Positions 25,849 to 35,277 of a stretch of 64,000 nucleotides of DNA are shown here, in pieces (positions within the stretch are counted from its first letter, which is position 1; the number at the start of each line of letters is the position of its first letter). A program made the translations under genes and the position numbers. The DNA comes from Pseudomonas veronii (lineage in GTDB: Bacteria; Pseudomonadota; Gammaproteobacteria; Pseudomonadales; Pseudomonadaceae). Below the pieces are notes generated by a model. The model ran no database searches and was not told where the DNA came from. It saw nothing but the letters and a program-made list of their open reading frames with translations. The stretch covers positions 1-64,000 of the forward strand of contig NZ_JYLL01000034.1 of NCBI RefSeq assembly GCF_001439695.1, read 5' to 3'.

Positions 25849-26064
25849 ATGAATGTCGATATCAACTTGATGCACACGCGCACGTTCCACCCCGTGCGAG
25901 TCAACAGTGACGAAATCCATGCGCTGGCGCTCTGGTTGAAGGCACATGGCTCACGGCAGGTCAGGCAGCCGCCTGATTTATTCAGTGTGATGAGTGAGCG
26001 CTACCCGGCAGGCTTGTTCAGCGACGAAGAAATGCACGCATTGTGCGAATTGATGAATAACTGA
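25849..26064 (+). CDS. Small hypothetical protein
   Basis: A 71-residue protein starting MNVDINLMHTRTFHPV. The ATG at 25849 follows GGAGAGAGCGCTGAA, a clear ribosome site; the open frame further upstream has none. No signal peptide or membrane segment. The pattern (EIHALALWLKAHGSRQ ... LFSDEEMHALCELM) looks like a small helical protein typical of lineage-specific Pseudomonas genes. Function unknown. Confidence 0.6.
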   Translation: MNVDINLMHTRTFHPVRVNSDEIHALALWLKAHGSRQVRQPPDLFSVMSERYPAGLFSDEEMHALCELMNN

Positions 26065-26067
26065 GAA

Positions 26068-26090
26068 CTCGCCGATCAACCATCGGCGAG
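26068..26090. repeat. Hairpin after the small gene
   Basis: CTCGCCGAT, 5-base loop, ATCGGCGAG: perfect 9-bp stem just past the stop codon. No T-run follows, so termination is uncertain. Confidence 0.5.
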
Positions 26091-26281
26091 GGAGCACGTT
26101 CGCCATTGCGGTGTGCCCTTCACTGAATAAGTGATTGAGCTATACCTGTCGCGAGCAGGCCCCCGTTTAAAGTCGGTTCAGTCTTAGAAACAGCAGGTTC
26201 CCCTCACCATGATGTGACGACAGATCTTCGGGCTGAATCTGCGTCACATGGCTCGCTTAAGCGCATAAGACCTTACTTGAA

Positions 26282-26300
26282 AATAATGACAATTATTTGC
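26282..26300. promoter_or_regulatory. Possible Fur box
   Basis: AATAATGACAATTATTTGC agrees with the 19-bp Fur consensus at about 14 of 19 positions by eye. It lies in the long gap upstream of the porin gene, ~350 bases from that ATG, and a TATAAA follows at ~26335. Which transcript it would control is unclear. Confidence 0.35.
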
Positions 26301-26531
26301 ATTTGTGCGCGTGCCTGTTCCCACGCGTTCGACTTATAAAATATGTTAGTGAGTCCGTATTTTTTCTGTATGGATAAGATTTCCAGGCGATGGCCGAAGC
26401 GCTGTAGGCCGTGGCTTAGAATTTTTTTGCCTAAATACAGACGATTAGCGAAATTGACACATAGTTCAACGCGAGACTAGCATTGCGTCCAACGCCTGTG
26501 GCTAACAGCCATGACTCAACCAATAAGAAAA

Positions 26532-26571
26532 GGCCCGCGGCAGTTCAGTCGTCCGCGGGCTTTGTTTTTTT
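26532..26571 (+). terminator. Intrinsic terminator upstream of the porin gene
   Basis: Stem GCCCGCGG / CCGCGGGC with a 12-base loop, followed by GTTT-type and TTTTTTT sequence. No annotated plus-strand gene ends nearby (the small gene stops 470 bases earlier), so it may end an unannotated RNA or act as a leader attenuator. Confidence 0.7.
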
Positions 26572-26651
26572 CGGAAAAAGTCGACACCAAAACAGCAATA
26601 CGGAGCCTGGTGTCATAGCGCGTACTCAACCAGTAATAAGGAATATAAGAA

Positions 26652-27938
26652 ATGTTGAAACAACGGATGAGTCTGATCGCTCTGGGGATTTTGAGCGCAT
26701 CGACAGCCATGGCAAACGACCAGGAGCAATCCAAGGGTTTCGTTGAAGACAGCCACCTGAACATCGCCGCACGTAACGCTTACATCAGCCGTGACTACAA
26801 GAACGGCAAGCAAGACAAAGCCGAATGGGGCCAAGGCTTCATCGGTAAGTTCGAGTCCGGTTTCACCCAAGGCACCGTCGGTGTGGGTGTGGACGTGATT
26901 GGCCAGTACGCCATTCGCCTGGACGGCGGTAAAGGCCGCAGCGGCGCGGGCGGTATCGACTTCTTCAAGCAAGGCGACAGCGGCTCTGCCGCCAACGACC
27001 TGGCTAAAGGCGGTGCGGCGGTGAAGTTCCGCCTGTCCAACACTGTGCTCAAGTACGGCGACCAGTTCCCGAACGTGCCCGTGCTGGCTTACGACAACTC
27101 TCGTCTGTTGTCGGAAACCTACACCGGTACCTCGATCGTTTCCAAAGAGATCGAAGGTCTGCAACTGGATGGGGGCCACTTCACCAAAGAAGCGCGTAAG
27201 AGCGCTGAAGGTACCGACAGCGGCCGTCTGAAAAGCATCGATTACATCGGTGGTAGCTACAAATTCACCGAAAGCCTGTCGGCAGCGCTGTACGCCTCCG
27301 ACATGCAGGACGTGCTGAAGAAGCAATACGTGAACGTCAACTACGTACTGGCCCTGCCGGAAAAGCAGTCGCTGACGTTTGACTTCAACGGCTACAAGAC
27401 CAAGCTGGATCGCAGCTTCGCCCTGGAAAACCAAGGTGATGCAGACGCGCGCGACAACAAAATCTGGAGCCTGGGCGCCACGTGGGCTGTTGGTCCGCAC
27501 AGCTTCACCGTCGCTCACCAGCGCAGCACCGGCGACACCGGCTACCTGTACGGCGGCTACCGCAACGATGGCGGCATCGGCGACGGCGGCAACACCATCC
27601 TGCTGGCCAACTCCTACTGGTCCGACTTCAACGGCAAGGACGAGCGTTCGTGGCAAGCGGCCTACGGCATCGACTTCGCTACCTTCGGTATGCCTGGCCT
27701 GACCTACAACGTGGCCTACGTGCGCGGTACCAATATCGACGACGGCAGCGGTCGTGGCGATGGCACCGAGCGTGAAATCTGGAACCAGTTCAAGTACGTC
27801 GTTCAGAGCGGCCCGGTCAAAGACCTGAGCCTGCGTGCTCGTGCCTCGTGGTTGCGCGTTTCCAACAACGCCAGCAACTACAACGTAGGCGGTAACGAAT
27901 TCCGCCTGTTCGCCGACTACCCGATCAACGTTTTCTAA
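26652..27938 (+). CDS. OprD-family outer membrane porin
   Basis: A 428-residue substrate-specific channel. Signal peptide ~1-21 (ASTAMA|ND), then the OprD pattern GFVEDSHLNIAARNAYISRDYKNG, EWGQGFIGKFESGFTQGTVGVGVD, and a terminal strand ending in F (FADYPINVF), as required for beta-barrel insertion. It may belong with the OprE/OprQ subgroup, but subgroup and substrate (amino acid or small carboxylate) cannot be fixed here. AAGGA precedes the ATG. Its codon use is strongly biased, suggesting high expression. A terminator follows at 27971-27999. Confidence 0.9.
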   Translation: MLKQRMSLIALGILSASTAMANDQEQSKGFVEDSHLNIAARNAYISRDYKNGKQDKAEWGQGFIGKFESGFTQGTVGVGVDVIGQYAIRLDGGKGRSGAGGIDFFKQGDSGSAANDLAKGGAAVKFRLSNTVLKYGDQFPNVPVLAYDNSRLLSETYTGTSIVSKEIEGLQLDGGHFTKEARKSAEGTDSGRLKSIDYIGGSYKFTESLSAALYASDMQDVLKKQYVNVNYVLALPEKQSLTFDFNGYKTKLDRSFALENQGDADARDNKIWSLGATWAVGPHSFTVAHQRSTGDTGYLYGGYRNDGGIGDGGNTILLANSYWSDFNGKDERSWQAAYGIDFATFGMPGLTYNVAYVRGTNIDDGSGRGDGTEREIWNQFKYVVQSGPVKDLSLRARASWLRVSNNASNYNVGGNEFRLFADYPINVF

Positions 27939-27970
27939 TTGATCCGGCGTCGCGCCTGATTGCAGGCGAT

Positions 27971-27999
27971 AAAAAACCCCGACTGGTTCGGGGTTTTTT
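27971..27999. terminator. Bidirectional terminator
   Basis: AAAAAACCCCGA, 4-base loop, TTCGGGGTTTTTT, located between the porin gene and the convergent protease gene. It can serve both. Confidence 0.88.
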
Positions 28000-28011
28000 T
28001 ATGTCGCGGGT

Positions 28012-30141
28012 TCAGTCCTGCCGGTTTTGCAGAATCTTGCGGGCGAGGGATGCGTTGACGTAGTCGGTCATCAGCGTCAGGCCTTCATAGGGTTCGATCT
28101 TCTTGTTGTCGATGCACAACTGCGCCATCTGCAACAGCACCTGACGTTTCTTGCGGTTGACCCGCGCACCGGGTACGCCGAATGCGGTTTTGCGCAGTTC
28201 GGGCAACGGCGCCTCGGGCGTCAGTTCGACGGTCACCCAGATGCCTTGGATAAACTGCAGCGTGACAGTGGCGATGTGTTCGATGGGCAGCGGTTGCGCC
28301 AGATTGGCGAACACAAAATGTTCCGGCGTCAGGCGCAACGCGGTCTGCGGCGCGCGTTTGAACCGGCGGATGCCCAGCCATAGAAATATCAGCGCAATGC
28401 TGGCAATCCCCGCCCCGGCACCCACGGCGGACAGCACCGTGCCTTTCAAGCGTTCCGGGGCAAGCCAGGGCTCGCTCATCATCGCCAGCCCTAGCAACAT
28501 AAACGGCAGCGCCAACACCGCCATTAACACGGCACGTCGGCGACCGCCTTCGTGCAGGGCATGTTCGCCTTGCGCCGAGGCGGCCAGGGTTTCCAGCAGA
28601 TGAGTGTGAGCGCTGTGTTCGCAGGCCGCTGCGGCGATCAGGTCGTGGGACAGTTGCTCACGCAGCGGGTGCGCCGCGCTGAAAAGGGCATCGATTTGCC
28701 GGCTCGCAGCCTCTGCGTCCACGCCACGGGTGGCGCTGTGCATGGCGTCGGCCCAGGGCACACGCAATGCGTGCAGGCGCTCGCCGTTGGAGGGGTGGGA
28801 ATCGGTCGGGTGGGGTTGATGCGTTTCCAGCGCTTCGTCGGGTGCCTGCAATTCTTGGCCTTGCAACGCGGCGAGGGCGGCGTTCAGCACATCGCCCTCA
28901 ACGGGGGTGTCGCAATGGGCCAGTAGCACGTCTTCCACAGGCGTCTGCAACACCGATATGCGCAACAGCGCCGAGGCTACTGCCGCATTGCCTGCCAAGC
29001 GGCCACCGGCGGCGTCGGCCAGCAACTCGCGCTCACGGCTCCAGCGGTTCACCGCATGATCGAAGCGCTGCATGAAAAACACCCCGAACAGGAACGACGG
29101 GCGCATCAACCAACCCTGGATCAGATCGCTGTTCATCATGGTCTGCGCCAGCGTCTCCAGGCTGCGGCTGACGCCATCGTAGATCGGCACAAAGCGCAGG
29201 CTGTACTCGGTGTCTTCGCCGACAAAATGTGCCAGCTCATGGCCGATCACGGCGTCGACTTCCTCGCGGCTCAGCAACCCCAGGTACAGCAGCGGCACAT
29301 GCAGGGTGCGCCCGTGCAGCGGCGTTTCAGCGGGCCGCACCGTGGCGGGGCTGGAGGTCACGTAAAAGCCCAGGGCGAGGCTGACCACAATATGATCCGG
29401 CGGCAACGCGCCCAGTCTGTCGGCCAACTCGCGCACCTGGCGCCATAACCCGGGCGCCTGTTCAGCCGTCACCACCCGGCCGAACATCTCGAGTGGCGTG
29501 GGCTCGAACATCACCAGCATGTGCCGCAGTTGTTTGAGCAGCAGCCAGATCGAATACAGGCAGATTACCGCGATTACCCCCAGCCACCCCATCAGCTTGA
29601 CTTCGCCCCGGCCCAACCGGCCGATATGCCACAGCGCCAGGCCCTCATAACTCAGCACCAAGGCGAGCGTCGCCGCCATCGCCACCACCTGGCTTACCAG
29701 TACGTAGGGCAACAACCGGCTGCCCAGGGAAAATACCTGCAGCAACTGTTCTCGCGACTGCTGCGCGCGCCGCCCCGCCCATTGCGTACCGGCCAGCGCG
29801 GCCACGCCGATCGCCGCGGCGAGCAGTCCGAGCCCCATCACCCAGGGTGCCAGCGTGCGCAAGACGCGATTGAGTTGGCGCGCGGTGGGCAGCTCGGCCT
29901 CGATTCGCGCCAGTCGGGAGAGAAACTGCTCCGGGCTGAGGGCGTCACTGCCCACCGTAATGGGCACCGTCGGATTTTCTTCCACCCACCTCTTCAGCAC
30001 GGGCTTCATCACGTTGACATAGGCTTGGGCTTGGTCGGGAACCTGTGCGCCCTCGGTGGCGCGCTGCAATTGCCATGTTCCAACGCCGGCCAGCAGCAGG
30101 GGAAAAATGATCAGCAGGAAAATCAGTTTTATGGCGTTCAT
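28012..30141 (-). CDS. Membrane-bound M48-family zinc metalloprotease
   Basis: A 709-residue protein. TM at ~3-22 and a cluster of TMs at ~95-215; the peptidase domain has VIGHELAHFVGED (HExxH, near 298), and the glutamate ligand probably lies in the REREL-ADAAG segment (~372). After ~530 come two more TMs and a ~100-residue cytoplasmic tail. It belongs with M48 peptidases of the HtpX/Ste24 clan, but is longer than HtpX. Likely envelope protein quality control, inferred. No partner gene is evident. Confidence 0.85.
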   Translation of the reverse strand: MNAIKLIFLLIIFPLLLAGVGTWQLQRATEGAQVPDQAQAYVNVMKPVLKRWVEENPTVPITVGSDALSPEQFLSRLARIEAELPTARQLNRVLRTLAPWVMGLGLLAAAIGVAALAGTQWAGRRAQQSREQLLQVFSLGSRLLPYVLVSQVVAMAATLALVLSYEGLALWHIGRLGRGEVKLMGWLGVIAVICLYSIWLLLKQLRHMLVMFEPTPLEMFGRVVTAEQAPGLWRQVRELADRLGALPPDHIVVSLALGFYVTSSPATVRPAETPLHGRTLHVPLLYLGLLSREEVDAVIGHELAHFVGEDTEYSLRFVPIYDGVSRSLETLAQTMMNSDLIQGWLMRPSFLFGVFFMQRFDHAVNRWSRERELLADAAGGRLAGNAAVASALLRISVLQTPVEDVLLAHCDTPVEGDVLNAALAALQGQELQAPDEALETHQPHPTDSHPSNGERLHALRVPWADAMHSATRGVDAEAASRQIDALFSAAHPLREQLSHDLIAAAACEHSAHTHLLETLAASAQGEHALHEGGRRRAVLMAVLALPFMLLGLAMMSEPWLAPERLKGTVLSAVGAGAGIASIALIFLWLGIRRFKRAPQTALRLTPEHFVFANLAQPLPIEHIATVTLQFIQGIWVTVELTPEAPLPELRKTAFGVPGARVNRKKRQVLLQMAQLCIDNKKIEPYEGLTLMTDYVNASLARKILQNRQD

Positions 30142-30357
30142 GGGAGTCCGTTCGCAACGCAGAAAGCGAACGTTTATACCGAAGAACAGGTGGGGTGGGC
30201 GAGAGGAGCGGTCTTCCCGGGCGTTAGGAAAAAGCGCCGCGGGAAGGAGGAGGGCTCTGTAGGCTAGATCGTCAATTCTGAAACGCTTTGACCTGTCAGC
30301 GGTCGAGGCGTTTGGCGTGGGGCTTGCTGACTGTTAACCATGGGCGATGATTTGTCC

Positions 30358-31152
30358 TCAGAATCGCCCACTGATACCCAACAGCGGCCCCTTCTGGACA
30401 ATGTCGTAGACAAAGCCATCGTGACGATAATCAACCCCCATGGCCCGGTAGCCGAGCACCGCTGAAAACCCGGGTGAAAACTCCCAGCCTGCCAGCGCTG
30501 CCAGGTCCCAGTCTTCCCGGGACTGCCCGGTGCCCACCATCCCCCAGGATGACAGCCAGAATCGATCATTCACTGCATAGTGCCCTCGCAGGCCCGCCAT
30601 GGCGTCTGCCCACGTCGCATTGTCAGAGCCAGAGGAACCGCCAGCCGGCCCACCATGCAGGCGGATGGTGGTGCCGCTGTACCAGACGCGCACGCCACCC
30701 GCGACATCCAACCGACGGCTTTCATCACCCAACACCGTGTACCCGCCTCCCAGGAACCCGGAGGCGGTCTTGCTTTCCACCTCAAGTTTGGACGCGGGGG
30801 CGTCCGCCGGCAGACGGTTGCGGGTGTCGGTGTCGATGTACATCAGGTCGGCGAGTACGCTGTATGGGCCGCGTCGCGCCTCGCCCATCAGCATCGCCGA
30901 CATATCCACAGTGCGTGCGATATCCGCGAAATCGGACTTTATAAACTGGGTTCCGGTGCTGCTATGGCCCACATGTCCGCGAATGCCGGCGCCCCACACG
31001 TAAGGCCCACCGTTGAAGGTCCAGCCATCGCCGTCGGCCGCCATGGCCCTTGTTGGCAAACCGGACGCGGCTACCGCCAAGGCGCCAGCCACCAATGCCA
31101 GGCGTGCATGTTTGCGCCGCAACGCCGAGCGTGGGTTGTCGCTGTGCATCAT
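30358..31152 (-). CDS. Outer membrane beta-barrel protein (unclassified)
   Basis: A 264-residue protein with a long basic N-terminus and a signal peptide (to ~39, RAMA|AD). The mature part alternates hydrophobic and polar residues (WTFNGGPYVWGAGIRGHVG, YSVLADLMYID, GFLGGGYTVLG, FSAVLGYRAMGVDY) and ends in F, a beta-barrel pattern. I do not recognise a specific family. A GGAG site precedes ATG 31152. It is the last gene of a minus-strand envelope cluster with an acid phosphatase and MipA/OmpV. Confidence 0.7.
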   Translation of the reverse strand: MMHSDNPRSALRRKHARLALVAGALAVAASGLPTRAMAADGDGWTFNGGPYVWGAGIRGHVGHSSTGTQFIKSDFADIARTVDMSAMLMGEARRGPYSVLADLMYIDTDTRNRLPADAPASKLEVESKTASGFLGGGYTVLGDESRRLDVAGGVRVWYSGTTIRLHGGPAGGSSGSDNATWADAMAGLRGHYAVNDRFWLSSWGMVGTGQSREDWDLAALAGWEFSPGFSAVLGYRAMGVDYRHDGFVYDIVQKGPLLGISGRF

Positions 31153-31165
31153 GGTGTTTCTCCGG

Positions 31166-31981
31166 TCAATGCTGAGTCAGCGAGAGCGCCACACCCTCGG
31201 CCGCACAGTCCTCTGTAGGCTTGAGCCCCGCTTTTTGAGCGGCCTTGACCTCTTCCTTCGCGGCCGCCAGGTCCGCCAGGAACATCGGATTACTATGCAA
31301 ACTCGCCACGGTCGCAGCCCCCATGATGCGGCCTGCGTCCACATCGCTCTGCCAATGAGCATCGCAGATGACCCGGCTCTGGCCGAATGACAGCCCGCGA
31401 GTCATCAATTCAGTGGCGCGTGCGGGTTGAATCTCGGCCAGCAACAGCCCCCAGGCCCAACCGGCAGCGGAGTGGCCGGACGGCCAGGAGCCATCCGTGC
31501 GCAGCAACGGTTCCATGTCTTTACGACAGGTTCCTTCGTTGTGCGCCACGAATGGGCGGGTGCGGTTGTAGGCGTTTTTCCCGGCATAGGTGGAACCGCC
31601 CGCATCCGTCAGGGTGCGCTGCATCAAGGTATAAAGATGCGGTGTGTTTTCTTCGGTGATCGGTGTGCCCATCGCGCAGGAAAATGCTTTCGCCGGACCC
31701 GGAAATGACAGCTCGGCATCCGCTGCCGCGAGTTTCTCCCGGGCCGTACCTCGCAGCGACAGCGCCGCTCGGCGTGCTTCCTCATCCCGCGCGAGCGCCG
31801 CAGAGTCGGGCTTTGGCGGGGCGCCAAGCAATGCCAGGCGCAGTGGCAAGTCGGCCGAGTCAAGATAGCCCGGGGCGAGTTTGAAGTGAGGGTCCGTGAC
31901 CTTGGTGACAGCATCGTCGGCCAACACCAGCCCGGAGCAGAGCAGGCCGGCCAGCCCCAGTTGCTTTTGTATTGTTTTCAT
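31166..31981 (-). CDS. Class A non-specific acid phosphatase (PhoN-like)
   Basis: A 271-residue secreted phosphatase with signal peptide ~1-21. It has the PAP2/class A signature: K-x6-RP (KNAYNRTRPF), the GSWPSGHS loop, and SR-x5-H-x3-D (SRVICDAHWQSDVD). The family hydrolyses organic phosphomonoesters in the periplasm. It starts 37 bases after the MipA/OmpV stop and ends 13 bases before the barrel gene, so the three are probably co-transcribed for phosphate or organophosphate use (inference). Confidence 0.9.
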   Translation of the reverse strand: MKTIQKQLGLAGLLCSGLVLADDAVTKVTDPHFKLAPGYLDSADLPLRLALLGAPPKPDSAALARDEEARRAALSLRGTAREKLAAADAELSFPGPAKAFSCAMGTPITEENTPHLYTLMQRTLTDAGGSTYAGKNAYNRTRPFVAHNEGTCRKDMEPLLRTDGSWPSGHSAAGWAWGLLLAEIQPARATELMTRGLSFGQSRVICDAHWQSDVDAGRIMGAATVASLHSNPMFLADLAAAKEEVKAAQKAGLKPTEDCAAEGVALSLTQH

Positions 31982-32018
31982 CGAGGATTCCCTTATCTAT
32001 CCCGGAATTGCCGGCTGA

Positions 32019-32861
32019 TCAAAACCGGTAGAGGGCGTTCAGATAGGCGCCTGCGCCCACTTTTTCGCCCGTCAGCGGGCTGTTGCGGGCATCGGAGACC
32101 AGGGCGTAGGTCTTGACGCCGCCTTCCAGTGCCAGTTGTGGTTGCCATTGCCAGGTGAGGCCCAGTTTCAAGGTCACGTCGCGCATCCCGCCACCGGGGT
32201 GGTATTCGTCGAACCGGGTGCGTGCAGCCTGTTGGGCGGTGACACCGAAGCGCGCCATCATGTCGTTCTCGTTGCTCCAGGTGCCGTACAGGGTCGAGTC
32301 CAGGGTCAATGTCGAAGACAGTGCGTAGGCAGTGGCCACCCCGGCCTCCAGATACGCGGTACGCCCCAGGCTTTGCCCACCGTAATCACGGTTCTGGGTT
32401 GATTGCAGGCCTCGAACGAACAGGCGACCGGCCGGCAGCACCCAATACGCTTCCGCCCCGACCAAGGCCGTGCTGTCCAGGTTGCCCATTCCCCTCAGGT
32501 AGTTATCCCGACCGTCGAGGGTGTGGATTCTTTCCTTGCGCCCCGGGTCGTAACCCATCAGCAGAGCCACGCCAAAAGGAGAAAGCCCCGGCAAATCCCA
32601 GCGCAGTCCGTCCGGGAAAGCGGCGGTGAATTTGCCCCAGTTTTCGGTAGGCAAGACCGCTTTGAATTTCAGTGAAGGGAATGCGGCATAGTGTGAAGCG
32701 CCTTCGTACAACGGGCCGACGGCCAGCCCGCCGCCGACGGTCACGGAGGGTTCGTTTGAATCCTCCGCGTGTGCAGGCAATACCATCGCAAGTGCGAGTG
32801 TCGCACCGGTAATGAGCGTTACCGGATGCTTGAGAAAGTTTGAACCACCGATGGTTGTCAT
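32019..32861 (-). CDS. MipA/OmpV family outer membrane protein
   Basis: A 280-residue beta-barrel protein. Signal peptide ~1-31 (LPAHA|ED); GGGLAVGPLYEGASHYAAFPSLKFKA and the ending GAGAYLNALYRF are typical of MipA/OmpV. In E. coli MipA is a scaffold for murein synthesis, but many homologues have other roles. ATG 32861 with GGAGAG is chosen over a longer frame. It belongs to the same minus-strand cluster as the phosphatase. Confidence 0.87.
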   Translation of the reverse strand: MTTIGGSNFLKHPVTLITGATLALAMVLPAHAEDSNEPSVTVGGGLAVGPLYEGASHYAAFPSLKFKAVLPTENWGKFTAAFPDGLRWDLPGLSPFGVALLMGYDPGRKERIHTLDGRDNYLRGMGNLDSTALVGAEAYWVLPAGRLFVRGLQSTQNRDYGGQSLGRTAYLEAGVATAYALSSTLTLDSTLYGTWSNENDMMARFGVTAQQAARTRFDEYHPGGGMRDVTLKLGLTWQWQPQLALEGGVKTYALVSDARNSPLTGEKVGAGAYLNALYRF

Positions 32862-32933
32862 TGCGTCTCTCCTATGCGGTAAAGCCAAACTTATTGGCGT
32901 TTTTATTTAGTTATAAAGTTTGTAGATTTTTAA

Positions 32934-33968
32934 TCAGCGCGTGACTGGCTGCGGCTTCGGAAAGCTCCATTGGCCATTCAGTATTTGTTCGCTTGGCTGA
33001 TAAAGCCTGACTGTGTAGTTCCAGCCGGGTGGAGTCGGCAGGCAATTCGCGATCTTTGCGTCGCAGCCACCGAACTGAATGACAATCGAACCATCCTCAC
33101 TTTTCTTGGCGGTGAGGTTGTTCAACGAGTAAGCGTCCTGAGGGTTTTTCTCAAAGTAACCGTCTGCGTTATAAACACTCACGGACCAGAAACTGTTCAC
33201 CGGAACATCCCCGACTTTGAGCCGGTACACAGTGTTGCCGTTGTTCTTTGGCATCACCCCGCCCAGGTAGATAGCGTCCTTGGCTGGGTTTCCGCCCCAC
33301 CCCGTCGCAGTGCCGATCAAGTGATGGATCGGGTTGACCGCGCCCTTGGGCCCAAAGGACTGGTTGTAGTCGGGAATGGTCGAGCCCAGGACGGCCAAGG
33401 CATCACGTACCTTGGCCTGGCTGGCCTGGTCCCACTTCGGTACGACGAACTCCCCAACCTTGGCTTGGCTGACCGTGATTGCGTCCTGCAGTGCATGCAC
33501 TGTTTCAAGGTCTTTGCGATCGGAGGGGTCGAAGAACGTCCGCACCGCCACAAACACATAACGTGTGCCGACAGCCTCTTTCGTCAGCGTCCGGCGACCG
33601 GCGCCGTAAGTGACGATGGGTACGTAGTGATCTTCATTGATCACCGCCATCGACATGAACCTTCCCCCGGCCTCGGGCAAGGTGATCGTGACGGGGCCTG
33701 CATCGAGATCGAACACCGCCGATGAATAGAGCGTGTCCCGATTCATCCGCACCACATTCTGGGCATCGATTGGCACGGCTTCGCGGCTGTGAACAAAGCG
33801 GCCCAAACTGCCAGTCGCCACCATTTTTCCCAAGTAGAGATCGGACTCGGCACGCACGAAGTTATCTACACCCACCGGTATTGCCGCGTCCGAGGATGAC
33901 TGGGCGTTCGCGCTTCCAAAAGCTGCCAACGCCATGGCGAAGATGCAGGCCGTGGATGAAGGGGACAT
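32934..33968 (-). CDS. Secreted DUF1254/DUF1214 protein
   Basis: A 344-residue protein with a signal peptide (~1-22, SANA|QS). The N-terminal half carries DUF1254 features (NFVRAESDLYLGKMVATG, VRMNRDTLYSSAVFDLDAGPVTI); the C-terminal half matches DUF1214 (VGDVPVNSFWSVSVYNADGYFEKN, DGSIVIQFGG, GWNYTVRLYQP). Biochemical role is unknown. An AAGAGG site precedes the ATG. First gene after the AraC regulator, with a 159-base gap that should hold the promoter. Confidence 0.85.
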   Translation of the reverse strand: MSPSSTACIFAMALAAFGSANAQSSSDAAIPVGVDNFVRAESDLYLGKMVATGSLGRFVHSREAVPIDAQNVVRMNRDTLYSSAVFDLDAGPVTITLPEAGGRFMSMAVINEDHYVPIVTYGAGRRTLTKEAVGTRYVFVAVRTFFDPSDRKDLETVHALQDAITVSQAKVGEFVVPKWDQASQAKVRDALAVLGSTIPDYNQSFGPKGAVNPIHHLIGTATGWGGNPAKDAIYLGGVMPKNNGNTVYRLKVGDVPVNSFWSVSVYNADGYFEKNPQDAYSLNNLTAKKSEDGSIVIQFGGCDAKIANCLPTPPGWNYTVRLYQPSEQILNGQWSFPKPQPVTR

Positions 33969-34127
33969 GTAAACCTCTTGGTTTTATAAGTTGGCGTTAA
34001 TTTTTTGACTGTATAAGAACGCCTTGGCACAAACTTGCCATTTGGTGCCAAAAGCAAAGCGAGCGCGCACGCGAAGGCCATCCCTGAACGGGGCTAAAGA
34101 GTTGGGCAAGCAGGCGAGGAGGGGAGG

Positions 34128-35114
34128 TTAACGATCTTGTTTCAACAAGATGGAGCGATAGCGCGACGGCGGGCTCCCGGTCCAGCGCTTGAAGGCACGC
34201 GTGAAGTGCGCGGGATCGCTGTAGCCGACCATATAGGCAATCTCGGTTGCGCTGTATTTACCGCTGGCCAGTAACTGAAATGCTTCGCTACGACGTGTCT
34301 CGTCACGTAATGCGTCAAAGTCGATGCCGCAATGTTCGAGGCGACGCTGCAACGTTCGGGGCGACAGCCCGATCGTTCGTGAAATAGTCGCAAGTTTGGA
34401 CAGTTCCTGATCCGCTATCTGCTTGGCGAGCACGTCAGCTGTTTCAGTGGTCGACTTCAAGGCTTGAGTGGTTTTCCAGGCAATATCCCGAGTGTAGTGC
34501 AGGGGAATTTCAAGCAACTCACGATCGAACTCGATCATGTTGTACTCAGCGTTCATGTGGAGATTCGGGCCCAGGTATTCTTCAAGCGCCTCGTCGCCTC
34601 TTTCTCTTGGGTTCTTTAGATGTACGCGTATGGCGCCGGGCTCGCCGGACATGAGCGGCACTTTTCTGAGCACCACCAGGCTGGCGGTAATGACTTGCTT
34701 CGGATCAGCCCCGTGCTGCCCGTTAAAGTGGTGGATGAGTTTCGTCGTGCGCCCTTCGGTGACAATGTTTACTTCTCCTCCTTGATGCAGTAATTGCGTA
34801 TGGACTGCCGCCATTGCACACGCCTGAGCGAGGCTGGTGGAACCCAATATCAATTCGCCCCATGCACCGAGTGAGCGCACGTCGGTCAAATGCCCCACAG
34901 ACGCACCGGCGAAGGGGTCCTGTGCGATAGCTGCCATTTCGTTGGCGATATGAAAGCAGGCCGCTCGTGGTACCCAGGCATCCGGGTTTTGAAACACGTG
35001 AGGAGAGATACCAAAACGCCGAAAGAACTCCAGCGGCAACACGCTGCGCATGCTCAGATAGGGGGCTATTTGTCGAAGAGTGCTGAGTTTGATGGCTGGC
35101 GCAGCATTCGTCAT
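34128..35114 (-). CDS. AraC-family transcriptional regulator with Arabinose_bd-type N-domain
   Basis: A 328-residue regulator. The N-terminal ~200 residues match the ligand-binding region of OruR/ToxR-like AraC proteins (YLSMRSVLPLEFFRRFGI, GAWGELILGSTSLAQAC). The C-terminal two-HTH domain includes SRTIGLSPRTLQRRLEHCG and EIAYMVGYSDPAHFTRAFKRWTGSPPSRYR. ATG 35114 gives the usual family length; upstream in-frame sequence is not family-like. It precedes the DUF1254-MipA-phosphatase cluster in the same direction and is its likely regulator. Confidence 0.85.
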   Translation of the reverse strand: MTNAAPAIKLSTLRQIAPYLSMRSVLPLEFFRRFGISPHVFQNPDAWVPRAACFHIANEMAAIAQDPFAGASVGHLTDVRSLGAWGELILGSTSLAQACAMAAVHTQLLHQGGEVNIVTEGRTTKLIHHFNGQHGADPKQVITASLVVLRKVPLMSGEPGAIRVHLKNPRERGDEALEEYLGPNLHMNAEYNMIEFDRELLEIPLHYTRDIAWKTTQALKSTTETADVLAKQIADQELSKLATISRTIGLSPRTLQRRLEHCGIDFDALRDETRRSEAFQLLASGKYSATEIAYMVGYSDPAHFTRAFKRWTGSPPSRYRSILLKQDR

Positions 35115-35277
35115 GGGGGGCGCACCTGTTTTTAGAGGCAATCCACTTGAAACCGTCTGGGTGCGCGGGGAAATACGTGTGGAACTTCTGCTGAAGTCGC
35201 GCTGTTGAAAGCACAGTAAACATGATGGTCGATTCGGCGACAAGATCATCGCTTTTCGACATTCGCCCCCTTTCCCG

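Larger units (their letters stand above)
26091..26651. other. Intergenic region upstream of the porin gene
   Basis: About 560 bases without a convincing gene. It contains the Fur-box-like site, AT-rich stretches, and an intrinsic terminator (26532-26571) 80 bases before the porin start. The layout allows either a long regulated leader or a separate short RNA. Confidence 0.6.
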
